Below, in pieces: positions 32,350-42,955 of a DNA stretch of 64,000 bases (position 1 is its first letter; every line of letters begins with the position of its first letter). The notes beneath the pieces were generated by a model that was given only the letters and a program-made list of their open reading frames with translations, did not search any database and was not told where the DNA came from. Location of the stretch: assembly GCF_035046485.1 (NCBI RefSeq), contig NC_085138.1:271417694-271481693 (forward strand), in the 5' to 3' direction. Made by a program: the position numbers and the translations under genes. This DNA is from Aedes albopictus. Lineage: Eukaryota > Arthropoda > Insecta > Diptera > Culicidae.

Positions 32350-32563
32350 TATAGATCAGAATATAACGATAGCGTAGAAGTTGTGCTGAAATAGAACTCG
32401 AGAAAATTATCAGATATTGAGGACCTACAATGAAGAAATTTTTGGAAACTACACCATAGACTTCCATTTTTTTCGTCAAATCATGCTTATTTTATTGGAA
32501 CTTGACCTTAATAACAAATTTATTTCATGATTTAAATTATGAGACACCTTGGGCGTTAACGGG

Positions 32564-32670
32564 TTAAAGAAGCGGACTTGCTGCTTTCGATTCTGTTGCT
32601 CGAGTTACATACTGCAGCATTACCGCCTCCGTTACTTTCTTCTTCTCCAAAGTCGCTCCTCCTTTTGCCT
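32564..32670 (-). pseudogene. RTE ORF fragment, upstream half
   Basis: Minus-strand translation contains AVMLQYVTRATESKAA, matching AVMLQQGTRQNVERYKQ of the RTE frame, with frame errors. It lies immediately upstream, in RTE orientation, of the 28,739-28,864 piece once the TTAA element is removed. Confidence 0.65.
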
Positions 32671-33187
32671 TAGATTTTATTTTTTACCCCAACCTACGTC
32701 AACGAGCTATTCCTAACGTGATGCAATAGGAAGATTAAGGAAAATATCAATATAACAAGTAACTGTCGTTGTCTGGCTCGCTATCTTAGTTGATAGTGAT
32801 TTTTTTTAGATCAAATCTATTCTGAGCTGTAGATTTTCAAAACCTTTAGCTTCGTTGAAGAATTTTTTACGGAGTTTATCAAAGGAGACCAGAAAATTTA
32901 CGACTTCGGTCCAAAATTTTAGATAGCGCAGCGGTCTTAAATTCAAGATAGCGGCCCATAATTTAAAAAAAAGGCGGATGATTATAAATTTTCTGGCTTT
33001 TGAATCATGTAATATGGGGAAATATGGAGAAGATGTCCGGAGTATGGCAAATATCCAATATGGCGGCCCAACATCAAATATGGCGACTGTTTTATGAAGT
33101 TTTATCTTCTAAAACTATGCAATATGGGTATATTTGGAATCACGGAGACAAGTTTCGTTCATTTAAAATAAAAATATCCATGTTTAT
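32671..33187. repeat. AAGATGGCGG-type repeat patch
   Basis: Contains CAAGATAGCGGCCC, CCAATATGGCGGCCC and ATGCAATATGGGTATATTTGG, relatives of the 135-bp unit. The patch resumes at 33,480-33,720. No gene. Confidence 0.55.
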
Positions 33188-33322
33188 ACAATATACAAAT
33201 TCATGCAATGGCAGGCAAAGAAAGCCCTTCAATTAATAACTGTGGAAGTGCTCAAAGAACACTAAGATGAAGCGAGGCCGGCCAAGTCCCAGTGGGGACG
33301 TAGAGCCACGAAGAAGAAGAAG
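33188..33322 (+). mobile_element. SINE 3' body fragment
   Basis: Matches the 3' body of the SINE at 50,404-50,591: TATACAAATTCATGCAATGG, AACTGTGGAAGTGCTCAAAG, then a CGAAGAAGAAGAAG tail. The tRNA-like head is missing, so it is 5'-truncated. Confidence 0.8.
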
Positions 33323-33764
33323 AATCCATGTTGATTCGTTAAACTGTTAAAATTTTTAAAACTGAAATTTTAATTTTCAAAACTGATCTAATTAGTTATA
33401 TATTTGTAACCTGAACAATTGACAAAATGTTTGTATTAACCTCAAATATTTTTGGTTTCACTATATTATTTTCAGCGTGATGGAGAAGATGTCAGAAGTT
33501 TAACAATGGCGGTCAGAATACCCAAGATGGCGTCCCAAAATTCAACATGGTGGCTGTTTTATGGCTCCAAAACCATGCAATATGGGTAGCATTGGTATAT
33601 GAAGATTTACGGAGTTCAAAAATGACAACAAGAATATCCAAAATGGCAGCTCAAAATTCAAAACGGTTGATATTTCAAGAATATTCAGGCTTCACAGCCA
33701 TAATACGGGTATATTTGATATGGAAGGGAGTTCATAGTCCAAAAAAAAAAATTTTCTGATAGTT

Positions 33765-34480
33765 CTTCAGGAGTTTTTTCTGAAGTTCCTCCAGAATTCT
33801 TTTCTGGGATTCCTTCAACAGTTTTTCTACCTAAATGAACTAGCCTAGGGCTAGAAATCTCGTTAATACAGTAAAAAACGGTTTTTCTAGAATTTGATCA
33901 GAAGTTGTTTCTTGGATTTTTTTAAAAGTTTCTTATGATATTTTTCCCTGGAATGTCTGTCCTCCATTCAAAAATTTCTATGAAGGATTGCTACAGGACT
34001 TTGTTTTGGTATTTATACGCAGTAGACCTAGACCCACTGGGATTTGTATTCCAAGAGATTTGTCAAGAGCATTCTATCTTTCATCTTTGTTATTTCCCCA
34101 TGTTTACTAGATGAACCAGCCTTGGGCTGAGGATCTCGTTAATAAAGATAATATAATAATAATAATTTTCCCCGATTTCTTACTGCATTTCCTGGAAATC
34201 TCCCAGAAGTTTTGTATAGTAATCTTCCAGGAATTCTTTCCTCAAACCCTCCAGAAGTTTCTTCAGGGAGTCCTCATGATGTTCTGTATAGAAATCCCCA
34301 GGGAGTTATTCCTGAGAATCCTACAGAAAATCCATGAGAAATTCCTTCGAGGAATCCTGTAGAAGTTCTTTCAAGAAATCATCCAATTGCTCCTCGAGGA
34401 ATACTTCAGGATTTAGGGATTCGTTTAGGATTTTTTGGGAATCCTTAGTTTCTTCTGGGAACTCCTAATTCTCCAAAAGG
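33765..34480. repeat. Degenerate 12-bp-period array with SINE-tail fragments
   Basis: Words of the TTCCTCCAGAAT / GGAATCCTTC type recur with a 12-bp rhythm. Two short sequences interrupt it, at 33,828-33,880 and 34,108-34,172: AACCAGCCTTGGGCTGAGGA-like strings followed by CTCGTTAATA and, in the second, a (TAA)n run, probably retroposon 3' ends. The frames in it are repeat products. Confidence 0.7.
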
Positions 34481-35894
34481 AACTTGTGAATTATTTTCGG
34501 GCAATTTCTCAGAAGAAATCCATTAAGGAATATGGAGAAACACAAGGTAGTATCACTAGTAAGAATTATTGAAGAAAACCAAAATTGCATTTTTAGAGCA
34601 ATCTAAAGATGAAATCCCGGATAAAATTCTTTAGGAATCTCCAGTTAGCTTAGTGAATATAGCAGTTTCGGTCGGGAAAATTTGGACAGAGAGATCTCTG
34701 GTAGAAATTTGAGCCCCGTCGGAAAGAAGTAGTGACCAGGAGAGAAGAATTCAGCACATTGCGTAATATCAAGAAAATCGTTTATTTCACTTAAAAAAAA
34801 AGTACTGTAGTGAAAAATTCAGGCAATGACAAGAAGAAGAAAGGAGAAGATAGTTCTTGGAGGAAAGCCAGATGGACAACTTGGAGCGATCCCCGGAAGG
34901 GACACTAATAACATAATAGGCTAATGAAAAAAAAAATTCGATTATCCAGGGTGATTTTTTTCCTGTTGCCGGACAATCGAGTCCGTCCTTCGATGGTTTT
35001 ATATGCACATCCCATCTATTATTGATCTATCATGGTTAGCTACTTGTGTTATACTTGGAAAATGATTGAGCCATTTTACAATACGACAAAATTGTTGCTG
35101 ATGATATTGATGTTCATGTGTTACCTCCTGTCACCTCCTGTGGGATTTTCATTAATTATATTGGCTCAGTTTAATTTTTATATTGGACTATTGGTTTATT
35201 TTTTCTCATGTTCAAATAAGAAGTAAAATTATGCGAGAGAGAAAGCATGAACTAACATTATTTACAGCTAAATTTAAAATGTGTTGAAGCTACTGTAGCG
35301 TATACGTCTTCTATGTCATCATTGGTGGTTGATTCAAATTCATTCATGGATGCATTGCCTCAAGATTAATGTTAAACTATAAATAACTCGTGTTCGAGGA
35401 AATTTAACAAAAACTTTAGTGTTGACAAAACCGGAATGAAATGTTGATGAAATCGGATAGTGACAAAAACGGATAGTGATAAAAACGAATAGTGACAAAA
35501 ACGGAACATACCTGTAACTGAGGTTGTTCTCGTTTTGGTCGTTTTAACGGTTAAAACATCAAAAATGAGAGCAGAAAAATGTTCCCGTGACAGCAAGTTG
35601 AAAACAGTTCCTGCCATCAGTGACACCAAATTGATCACTGTTTTGCTATCAGTGCAAAAAAATGGAAAAATCGTTAAATGTATAGTTTTTACGATTAAAA
35701 TGGAAACCTGAATTCAATAAGATAATAGCACAAATGGTGTATGATTAAATGTAAATGTAAAAACTTTAATATTTATAATTATTTGAAGTGACAGCAAAAC
35801 GAAATCAAAATTTGAAATCAAATTTAATCAAGATAAACCGATATCACAATGTGATATCAATTAGCTGCTGATTACAAATCGTGTTTTGGATTTA
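34481..35894. other. No gene; contains a short tandem repeat
   Basis: AT-rich sequence. At about 35,455-35,512 the word CGGATAGTGACAAAAA is repeated about four times with small changes. No recognisable domain is present in any frame. Confidence 0.5.
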
Positions 35895-36112
35895 CTATCA
35901 TTTTGTTGTTGGACTTTGCTCGGGAGGATCTGCGAAATAGCTCGGCTAAACCAATTCAAAGCGTCATCTAGTAGCAAATGTTTGATAGACTTCAGCAGGG
36001 TATCATCGGAAAGACCTTCTGCTCGTGCAAAGATTTCCACTCTGTCTAGGAATGTGTTTGACGATGTATAAACTTCAAGCTTGTTGAGCGCCCCCTTAGG
36101 CTTAACCGATTT
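35895..36112 (-). pseudogene. Retrotransposon gag (capsid) fragment
   Basis: The minus-strand frame contains FLDRVEIFARAEGLSDDTL, then LLDDALNWFSRAISQILPS. This pattern (FLDRVE, LL..A..LL, A..WF) is that of the N-terminal capsid of Ty3/gypsy-type or related gag proteins. It is about 70 codons, with no flanking pol and no LTR seen. It lies 400 bp left of the BEL element and is unrelated to it. Confidence 0.55.
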
Positions 36113-36530
36113 TGCTCAAACTTTGAACGTAGCTTCTGAGAGTCTGATTTAGGAAGTAAAGGTCCCATTAGACGTGACAAATATTTGGACTAACAAGATC
36201 AACAAATGACCAACACAACGTGAATCATAGCAACCTTGGATAAATGTTGGACTTCAATTGCAAATATTTGGCATAATGACATACAGTCAAATGGCACCTT
36301 AAGACTTGACATTTTTCGATATTTATGTTTTTCATAGAAGTGTGGATACTCCGCATATCATTCCGTTTCACACTATCTTGTGCCTAACCAATCACATTTT
36401 CCTTATGTTTTTTTTTTCATTTTGCGGAAGACTCATCTTTCGGCTACGCTTGCTTCCCTATATCGCTCTCTTCTCTACAGAGTCCCAAACACCAACATCT
36501 GGCTTATGACAATATTCTTCTTGTCCGTTA
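36113..36530. other. No gene; flank of the BEL element
   Basis: Unique-looking sequence ending in CCCTC at 36,531-36,535, the left target copy for the BEL insertion. Confidence 0.6.
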
Positions 36531-36535
36531 CCCTC

Positions 36536-37101
36536 TGTTCGTTCCGTGTATCGTCCAACCGATCAATTTTGCAATACGGCTATGACCAGACAGATCGATT
36601 TGAAAAGGGATGACTGTTGTCATGAGATGATGCGATAGAAAAAGTGATGACTAATGGTGTTAGAAGTTGTTATGCTATTTTGGCTACTGAATTATATTGA
36701 GATTTGAAATTGTAAGATTATTTTCCGACTAAACATAGGACTGCTGAAAGGTTAAAAGGTAAACTAATTATTCTAGTAAATTCGTAGATATTTACCTATG
36801 TACTTTGTAGCGAATACCGTTAAAGCGCAATTGATGGATGTTCGTGGTTATCGTTGCGAGATTTTCACTGAGCGATATTATGTAAGTTAATATTATATTT
36901 GTAAGCATATAACTACTAAAGTCCATTAACTTACACAGAGCGATAGCAGGGAAGATCTGTGTCGGAAATTACGTTCGAATTGGTAAAACGAATATCAAAA
37001 ATTTGTATAGTTAAAACAAACCATGAACTAATTAAACCTAATTACAGTTTGAGCTGTCTGTAACGAGATTGCTGCAGAAACTGATTTCGTTGATCCGAAC
37101 A
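36536..37101 (+). repeat. BEL element 5' LTR
   Basis: 566 bp, TGTTCG...CGAACA. Ignoring one insertion in the partner, it differs from the 3' LTR at four positions, all transitions, which is about 99.3% identity and indicates a recent insertion. The interior begins AACTCAAAAAATTTTTGTG; a possible primer site starting TTGGAGCTCCGAAG lies about 20 bp further on but is weak. Confidence 0.95.
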
Positions 37102-37136
37102 AACTCAAAAAATTTTTGTGTTGGAGCTCCGAAGTG

Positions 37137-38668
37137 ATGGAGAAGGAAGCGAAAACTTCGTCGAAGCCGACGTTGAACGTCACCGTATGTCTCGGATGCG
37201 CAGCAGGATGCAGCCAATCGGATTCAGTGGAAGATATGGTCCAGTGAGACACTTGCGAGTCGTGGTGACATTATACCTGCGCAAAGGTTGATGAATCTGT
37301 GAAGGATAGAAGCTGGAGTTGCGTCAAATGCCCCCCAAGAAAGACTTGTTCACGATCGGGTAAGTCTTCTAAATCAAAAGCTTCGGCGAGCACGTCATCA
37401 AGCATCCGAAGAGCGCAGTTACAATTGGAGTTAGATCGTTTAGAGAAGGAGAAGCAGCTCGCTGACAGGTTGCATAAGGAACGAGAAGAAGAAGAAGAGA
37501 AAGCTAGAGTAGAAGAAGCAGCACGTCGAGAGAAGCGTTTTGCAGAAAAGAAGGCTAGAGAGGAAGAGTTGTTATGTAAGCGTTTCGCACTATTACAAAC
37601 CATGGCAGGACTTGAGGATGATAGGAGTGAGGAGAAGAGTGAAGGTAGTCGGAGCAGCGTACGTTCTAGTAAAAGCAAAGTTCAGAATTGGATGAATCGG
37701 CACATGCAGGGGAAGGGCTCTGGATTAGGTAACACTTTCGGCCAATCAGAGGCTCCGCCGGGTAACGCGACGCAATCTGGTAATCAAGCAGCTAAGACCG
37801 AACGTACAGTCACGATTCCGAAAACTTAATCGATGAATGTCAATGTCTCTTGTCAAGAAGCAACCATGTCGAGTGAAGTGCGAAACAAAAGTGTGAAACA
37901 GCAAGTGAGTGGCAATTTGGTGATGGTTCCGTATCCCATGAGATCACATTTGGATTTTGTGGGAGGACTGGCTGGCTTCTACGGTAACCCTCATGGCGTC
38001 GGTGAAATACCTGGTGCAGTCGAAAATACGCTTCGGTCGAACGTCGAGGTGCAGTTCGATGGCAGAGGGGGCGATTCCGTAGGTCATCCCATTGCAGATC
38101 CGAGAGTTGTGGCTACTCCGTTGGGTAGTAATCCAATGAACAGCACTCCATTACCAGGAAAGTTGTCAACCGGAGCATCGCCTCAGCAACTAGCGGCGAG
38201 GCATGTAGTGCCGAAAGATCTGCCGGTATTTTCGGGGGATTCTGCGGATTGGCCGCTCTTCATTAGCGCCTACAAAAATTCCACGGATTTGTGCGGGTTC
38301 CGTGATGGAGAAAACTTGATGCGTCTCCAGCGTTGCCTCAAAGGAGATGCTTTGGAAGCTGTGCGGTGTTCTTTGCTGTTACCAACTGCAGTTCCATTTG
38401 TAATATCAACACTATCTACCTTGTATGGACGACCGGAGTTAATCGTTCATAATCTCCTTTCCAAAGTGCGAGCGCTTCCACCCCCGAAGGCTGACAAGTT
38501 AGAAACACTCGTTAGTTACCGATTGTCGGTACAGAATTTATGTGGACATCTACGGGCTTGCGGTTTGGAAAATCATTTGAACAACCCTAGTCTGCTACAG
38601 GAACTAGTGGATAAGCTCCCTGCGTCAATAAAACTCGACTGGGCGCTTTATAAACGCTGTTTGCCAGG
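37137..38668 (+). pseudogene. BEL gag with three in-frame stops and a 3' deletion
   Basis: The best start is the ATG at 37,137. The N-terminus resembles the PHD-like zinc finger of mosquito BEL gags (VCLGCAAGC... HYTC... WSCVKC), but two TGA codons fall inside it near 37,239-37,268. A long charged coiled-coil-like region follows (KEREEEEEKARVEEAARREK), then an in-frame TAA at 37,827-37,829. The frame resumes at ATG 37,833 with the capsid-like part (LPVFSGDSADWPLFISAY, LQRCLKGDALEAVRCSLL), ending at SIKLDWALYKR. It then jumps straight into protease: the rest of gag, including any CCHC knuckles, is deleted and the frame changes. Confidence 0.85.
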
Positions 38669-39847
38669 GACTTGTGGGTGCCCACGGGCAGGAACAAGGC
38701 GGAGTGCTGTTCAAAATAGTCCCTGTTATACTGCATGGACAACGGGCATCCGTTGAAACTTTTGCCTTCCTTGATAGTGGTTCCTCGCTGACCATGGTGG
38801 ATGAAGAATTAGCTGAGCAGATTGGAGTGAGTGGCGAAACAAAGCGTTTGTGTCTGAAGTGGACAACAAACATAGCAAGAGAAGAATCGAGATCGCAACG
38901 CATAGCTATGGAAGTTTCCGGGATAGATGGAGTGAATCGCTATAAAATATCCAATGTTTGCACCGTCGCTAAACTTGATCTTCCAGAACAAACACTGGAT
39001 TATGCGGACCTCGTTGCAAAACTTCCGTACCTCGATGGTTTACCAGTCAGAAGTTACGAGAATGCTGTGCCGAGGGTTCTTATCGGCCTAGAACATACTC
39101 ATCTAAAAGTTACGCTACGGAAAAGAGAAGGACGTGCTGGAGAGCCAGTTGCGGCCAAAACTCGATTGGGCTGGACGGTGTTTGGGCGACTTGGGGTCAG
39201 CTGCGGTTTCCACACTTCTTTGCACATCAGAAAGGAAACAACCAACCAAGATCTACATGAACTCGTTAAATCCTTCTTTGAAGTAGAGTCATTGGGAATT
39301 GATGTCAAAGACACTCTAGTATCTGAGGATAACCAGCGAGCAGTGCAGATTCTTCGAGAAACTACGGTGCGGACAAATGGTGGAAAATTTGAAACTGGGC
39401 TACTGCGGAGAAAGGATACGGTGGAATTTCCGGACAGTTATGGAATGGCAGTTCGTCGGTTGAAGTCGTTGGAGAAAAAAACTACGCAACAGTCCGGGAT
39501 TGCTGGCAAACGTGGAGCAGCAAATTAGCAACTATGTGCAGAAAGGCTATGCGCATAAAGTATCCGTAGAAGAGCTAAGTTCGTTGGATCCGAAGCGATC
39601 GTGGTTTTTGCCGCTTGGTGTCGTCCTTAATCCGAAGAAACCTGCCAAGGTTAGGCTAATTTGGGACGCAGCTGCCGAAGTGAAAGGGGTATCTTTTAAC
39701 TCAGTACTCCTCAAAGGACCCGACCTGTTAACGTCCTTTCCGGCAGTATTGTGCCGATTCCGGCAACGACAAGTGGCAGTAACCGCAGATATAAAGGAAA
39801 TGTTCCACCAAATACAAATACGCCATGCAGATAGATCAGCACAATTG
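38669..39847 (+). pseudogene. BEL pol part 1: protease and N-terminal RT
   Basis: Protease: FAFLDSGSSLTMVDEEL near 38,759, with the D-S-G active site of retroviral-type aspartic proteases. The linker (LPYLDGLPVRSYENAVPRVL, KTRLGWTVFGRL) is typical of BEL/Pao. An extra A in an A7 run near 39,476-39,482 shifts the frame. RT then begins with VRLIWDAAAEVKGVSFNSVL and reaches the first catalytic aspartate in VTADIKEMFHQI near 39,780-39,815. The coding sequence is cut at 39,847 by the 322-bp insertion. Confidence 0.88.
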
Positions 39848-40169
39848 GGTTCTTTAGGGGTATCCAGATTATTGCATAATCGGAATCTCCGTCCAAAAAT
39901 TAGTCGAAATCCAAAATTTCATCATTTTTGGTGCCCGGGAACTATTTTTAAAATGCATTTAAAGTTTGTATGGGGAAATTTTTTTGTTCGGGATGAACTG
40001 TCATTTTATCGATTGAACTGTCATTCTATCCACAAAAATAAAAACTGTTTTGTTTATTTAACCGTCAAAACAAAGGTATTGGTACGCAATAAAATCACGT
40101 TATGCTTAGAAAAATGAGCTCTTTCTTTTAGGATATAGAAAATAGCAATATTTTGTTCACTAAACAACC
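39848..40169. mobile_element. 322-bp MITE inside the BEL RT, TSD CAATTG
   Basis: CAATTG occurs at 39,842-39,847 and 40,170-40,175. The element begins GGTTCTTTAGGGG and ends CACTAAACAACC, so the termini agree at GGTT-TTTAG. RT residues before and after it are contiguous in the family, which confirms the boundaries. CAATTG is palindromic, so a shorter duplication cannot be excluded. It is AT-rich and non-coding. Confidence 0.82.
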
Positions 40170-40172
40170 CAA

Positions 40173-42040
40173 TTGTTCCTATTCAGAGGAACAGGAAACA
40201 AAATAGATGTGTACATGATGGACGTTGCCACATTTGGATCCACATGTTCACCTTGTGTCGCCCAGTACGTGAAGAATTTGAATGCTAAGCAGTGCGAGAA
40301 GGAGTTTCCAGAGGCAACGGCGGCTATTATTGACAATCATTATGTGGATGATTATCTGGACAGCAGGGATACGGAAAATGAGGCAGCTAAAATAGCATTG
40401 GAAGTAAAGGAGGTACATGCAAAGGCTGGGTTTGAGATACGAAATTGGATGTCAAATTCGGATGCAGTTTTGAAACGGGTCGGGGAGCATAACCCTGAGG
40501 AGATAAAGTCATTCGTTATGGACAAATCTGGTGCCTCAGATCGTGTTCTAGGACTAGTGTGGCTGCCTTGGATGGACGTATTCACGTTCAATATGGAATT
40601 TCGAGATGATCTAAAACCGCTGATTTTCGATGGCGTAATTCCTACGAAGCGTCAGGTACTGCAGGTGGTAATGAGCCTATACGACCCTCTAGGAATGATA
40701 TCTACTTTCCTGATTCATGGGAAAATCTTCATTCAGAGCCTGTGGAGAGCAGGGCTAGATTGGGATGAATGCATACCCGAGTTCCTCCTTCAAGCGTGGA
40801 AACAATGGCTCGGTTTGCTTGAAGGACTTCAAGAAGTTAAAATACCACGTTGCTATTTTGCTGGATATTCCCCGGGAAGTTTAGATTCCATAGAGCTACA
40901 CGTATTTGTCGACGGCAGCGAGAGTGCTTATTGTTGTGTAGCATATTTTCGTATCGTCGATCGTGGACAACCTCGATGTGCATTGGTGGCGTTCAAAACG
41001 AAAGTTGCACCACTGAAGTTTCTGTCAATCCCACGGATGGAGTTGCAGGCCGCTCTCGTTGGAGTTCGTCTGGCTAAAATGGTTGAGGAAAATCACACTC
41101 TATGCATTACCCGCCGATATTTTTGGACCGATTCTTGCACCGTTCTAGCCTGGCTCAGGTCAGATTCTCGTCGTTATCGGCAATTCGTAGCGTACAGGGT
41201 GGGAGAGATATTAACAAAATCTCATGTGAATGAATGGAACTACGTGCAGTCAGGACTAAACGTTGCGGATGATGGCACCAAATGGAAGTTAGGAATGTCT
41301 TTCGGTCCGGATAGTCGATGGTACGCTGGTCCTGAGTTTCTCCAAAGAGAAGAAAGCTGTTGGCCGAAAATGGACAAAACACCAATACCTACAACTGAAG
41401 AGCTGAGGCAGCCAGTACTACAGCATGTAGAATCGCCGTCTCCCTGGATAGAAGTTCACCGTTTTTCGCGATGGGAACGACTTCAACGGTCAGTTGCGTA
41501 TGTTCATCGATTCTTGAAACGTAGAAGGCTTTCTAAGGCAGAAGGAATTGCATTGACGAGAGAAGAACTACAGCAAGCAGAAAGAACGTTATGGCGGTTC
41601 GCTCAATCGGAAATATTTACTGAGGAGTTGAGAATTCTAAAAGCAAACAAAAGGTTGGATCGTGGGTATGAAAAAAACATTGATTGCGGTAACCCGCTCG
41701 CAAAACTATCACCATTTGTGGATGAGCATGGTGTTATCCGAATGGAAACGCGATCGTTGAACGCCGCATACGCACCGTGCAGTGTTATTATTCTTCCACG
41801 GCATCATCGTATAACCTTTCTGATAGTAGATTGGTACCACAGAAGATATGGGCATGCTAATAACGAAACAGTAGTTAACGAAATGCGTCAGAGTTTCCAT
41901 GTGTCACGATTGCGTACACTAATCAAGCAGGTAGCGAAGCAGTGCCAGCACTGTATTGTGAAAAAGGCCAAACCTCAAATTCCGAGGATGGGACCATTGC
42001 CAGAAGTTAGAATGACACCCGTGACGTTCGCCCGTTCACG
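40173..42040 (+). pseudogene. BEL pol part 2: RT C-terminus, RNase H, integrase zinc domain
   Basis: Resumes RT at FLFRG, then DVATFGSTCSPCVAQYVKN and the catalytic YVDDYLDS near 40,340-40,365. The connection domain includes KRQVLQVVMSLYDPLGMIST. RNase H catalytic segments are HVFVDGSESAYCCVAYF (Asp), SIPRMELQAALVGVRL (Glu) and YFWTDSCTVLAWLRS (Asp). The integrase HHCC zinc motif is near 41,795-41,975 (VDWYHRRYGHANNETVV ... QCQHC). The frame is open for about 625 codons, then shifts near 42,030, before the integrase core. Confidence 0.92.
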
Positions 42041-42931
42041 TATACTGGCGTGGACTACTGTGGTCCGTTTCTTGTGAAAGTAGGCCGTAGCTTGGTGAAA
42101 CGCTGGATTGCTCTCTTTACTTGCATGACAATAAGGGCGGTCCATTTGGAAGTTGCGTACTGCTTGTCAACTGATTCGTTCAAAATGGTAGTGAGACGGT
42201 TTATCGCTCGACAAGGTGCTCCCATAGAAATATTCTGCGACAATGGGACAAATTTTCGAGGCGCAAGTAATGAACTGAAAGAGGAGATGAAAACGATCAA
42301 CAAGGAGTTAGCCGCTACCTTTACGAACACCATCACGAAGTGGAACTTCAATCCACCATTGGCTCCACACATGGGAGGCTGCTGGGAGCGACTTGTGCGT
42401 TCAGTGAAGTCGGCATTATCTGGATTAGAACTTGTGAAAAACCCGGATGATGAGACGCTATGGACATTGATGATTGAAGCTGAGGCCATGGTAAATTCTC
42501 GTCCGCTTACATATGCTCCGTTAGACTCGGTTGAGGAAGAAGCTTTAACACCCAATCATTTCATGATGTTAAGTTCGAGTGGAGTGTGTCAACCCCCGAG
42601 AAGTTTGGTGGACGACAGAATGCAAATCAGAAGTAACTGGAGGTTGATACAGCACTTGCTTAATCAATTTTGGTCTCGCTGGATAAAAGAGTATTTGCCA
42701 ACGATTACGAGGAGAACGAAGTGGTTCAAGGATGTAAAACCAGTGGAGGAAGGCGATGTGGTGATAGTTGTAGATGAAGGTACAAGAAATGGCTGGATAC
42801 GTGGTCGCGTGGCGAGGACACTACCAGGAAAGGATGGACGAGAGCGGTAAGCGGATGTGGAAACTGGGTCTGGGATTCTTCGTAGACCGGTTGCAAAGAT
42901 TGCTGTTCTGGATGTGGTAAGGGGTAAAGCT
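42035..42931 (+). pseudogene. BEL pol part 3: integrase core and C-terminal domain
   Basis: The core starts VDYCGPFLVKVGRSLVKRW (first catalytic Asp), continues HLEVAYCLSTDSF and APIEIFCDNGTNFRG (second Asp), and reaches MGGCWERLVRSVKSAL (Glu). It then has the BEL-typical VNSRPLTYAPLDS, LTPNHFMMLSSS and the C-terminal DVVIVVDEGTRNGWIRGRV. A TAA at 42,848-42,850 interrupts the frame, which continues with ADVETGSGILRRPVAKIAVL to a second stop near 42,933. That first TAA is probably a glutamine-to-stop change. Confidence 0.9.
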
Positions 42932-42955
42932 TAAGCAGCGTTACGGGTCGGGGAA

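Larger units (their letters stand above)
28865..32563. mobile_element. piggyBac-like TTAA-flanked non-autonomous element, 3.7 kb
   Basis: It is flanked by TTAA at 28,861-28,864 and 32,564-32,567. The ends CCCATATCCGCCCAGCG and CCCGTTAACGCCCAAGG (right end, reverse complement) agree at about 12 of 17 positions. The RTE fragments on the two sides join across the site in the same orientation and in sequence order, which confirms that this whole block was inserted. A perfect 16-bp palindrome GTCCTATAAATAGGAC lies just inside the left end. No transposase is visible. It contains a 135-bp tandem array, a GGGTAGA minisatellite and a foldback element. Confidence 0.75.

Noticed and set aside
37239..37268. 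Selenocysteine reading of the TGA codons in BEL gag
   Set aside because: No selenocysteine insertion element was looked for successfully, the element is otherwise full of stops, and one TGA fits a Trp position as easily as Cys.
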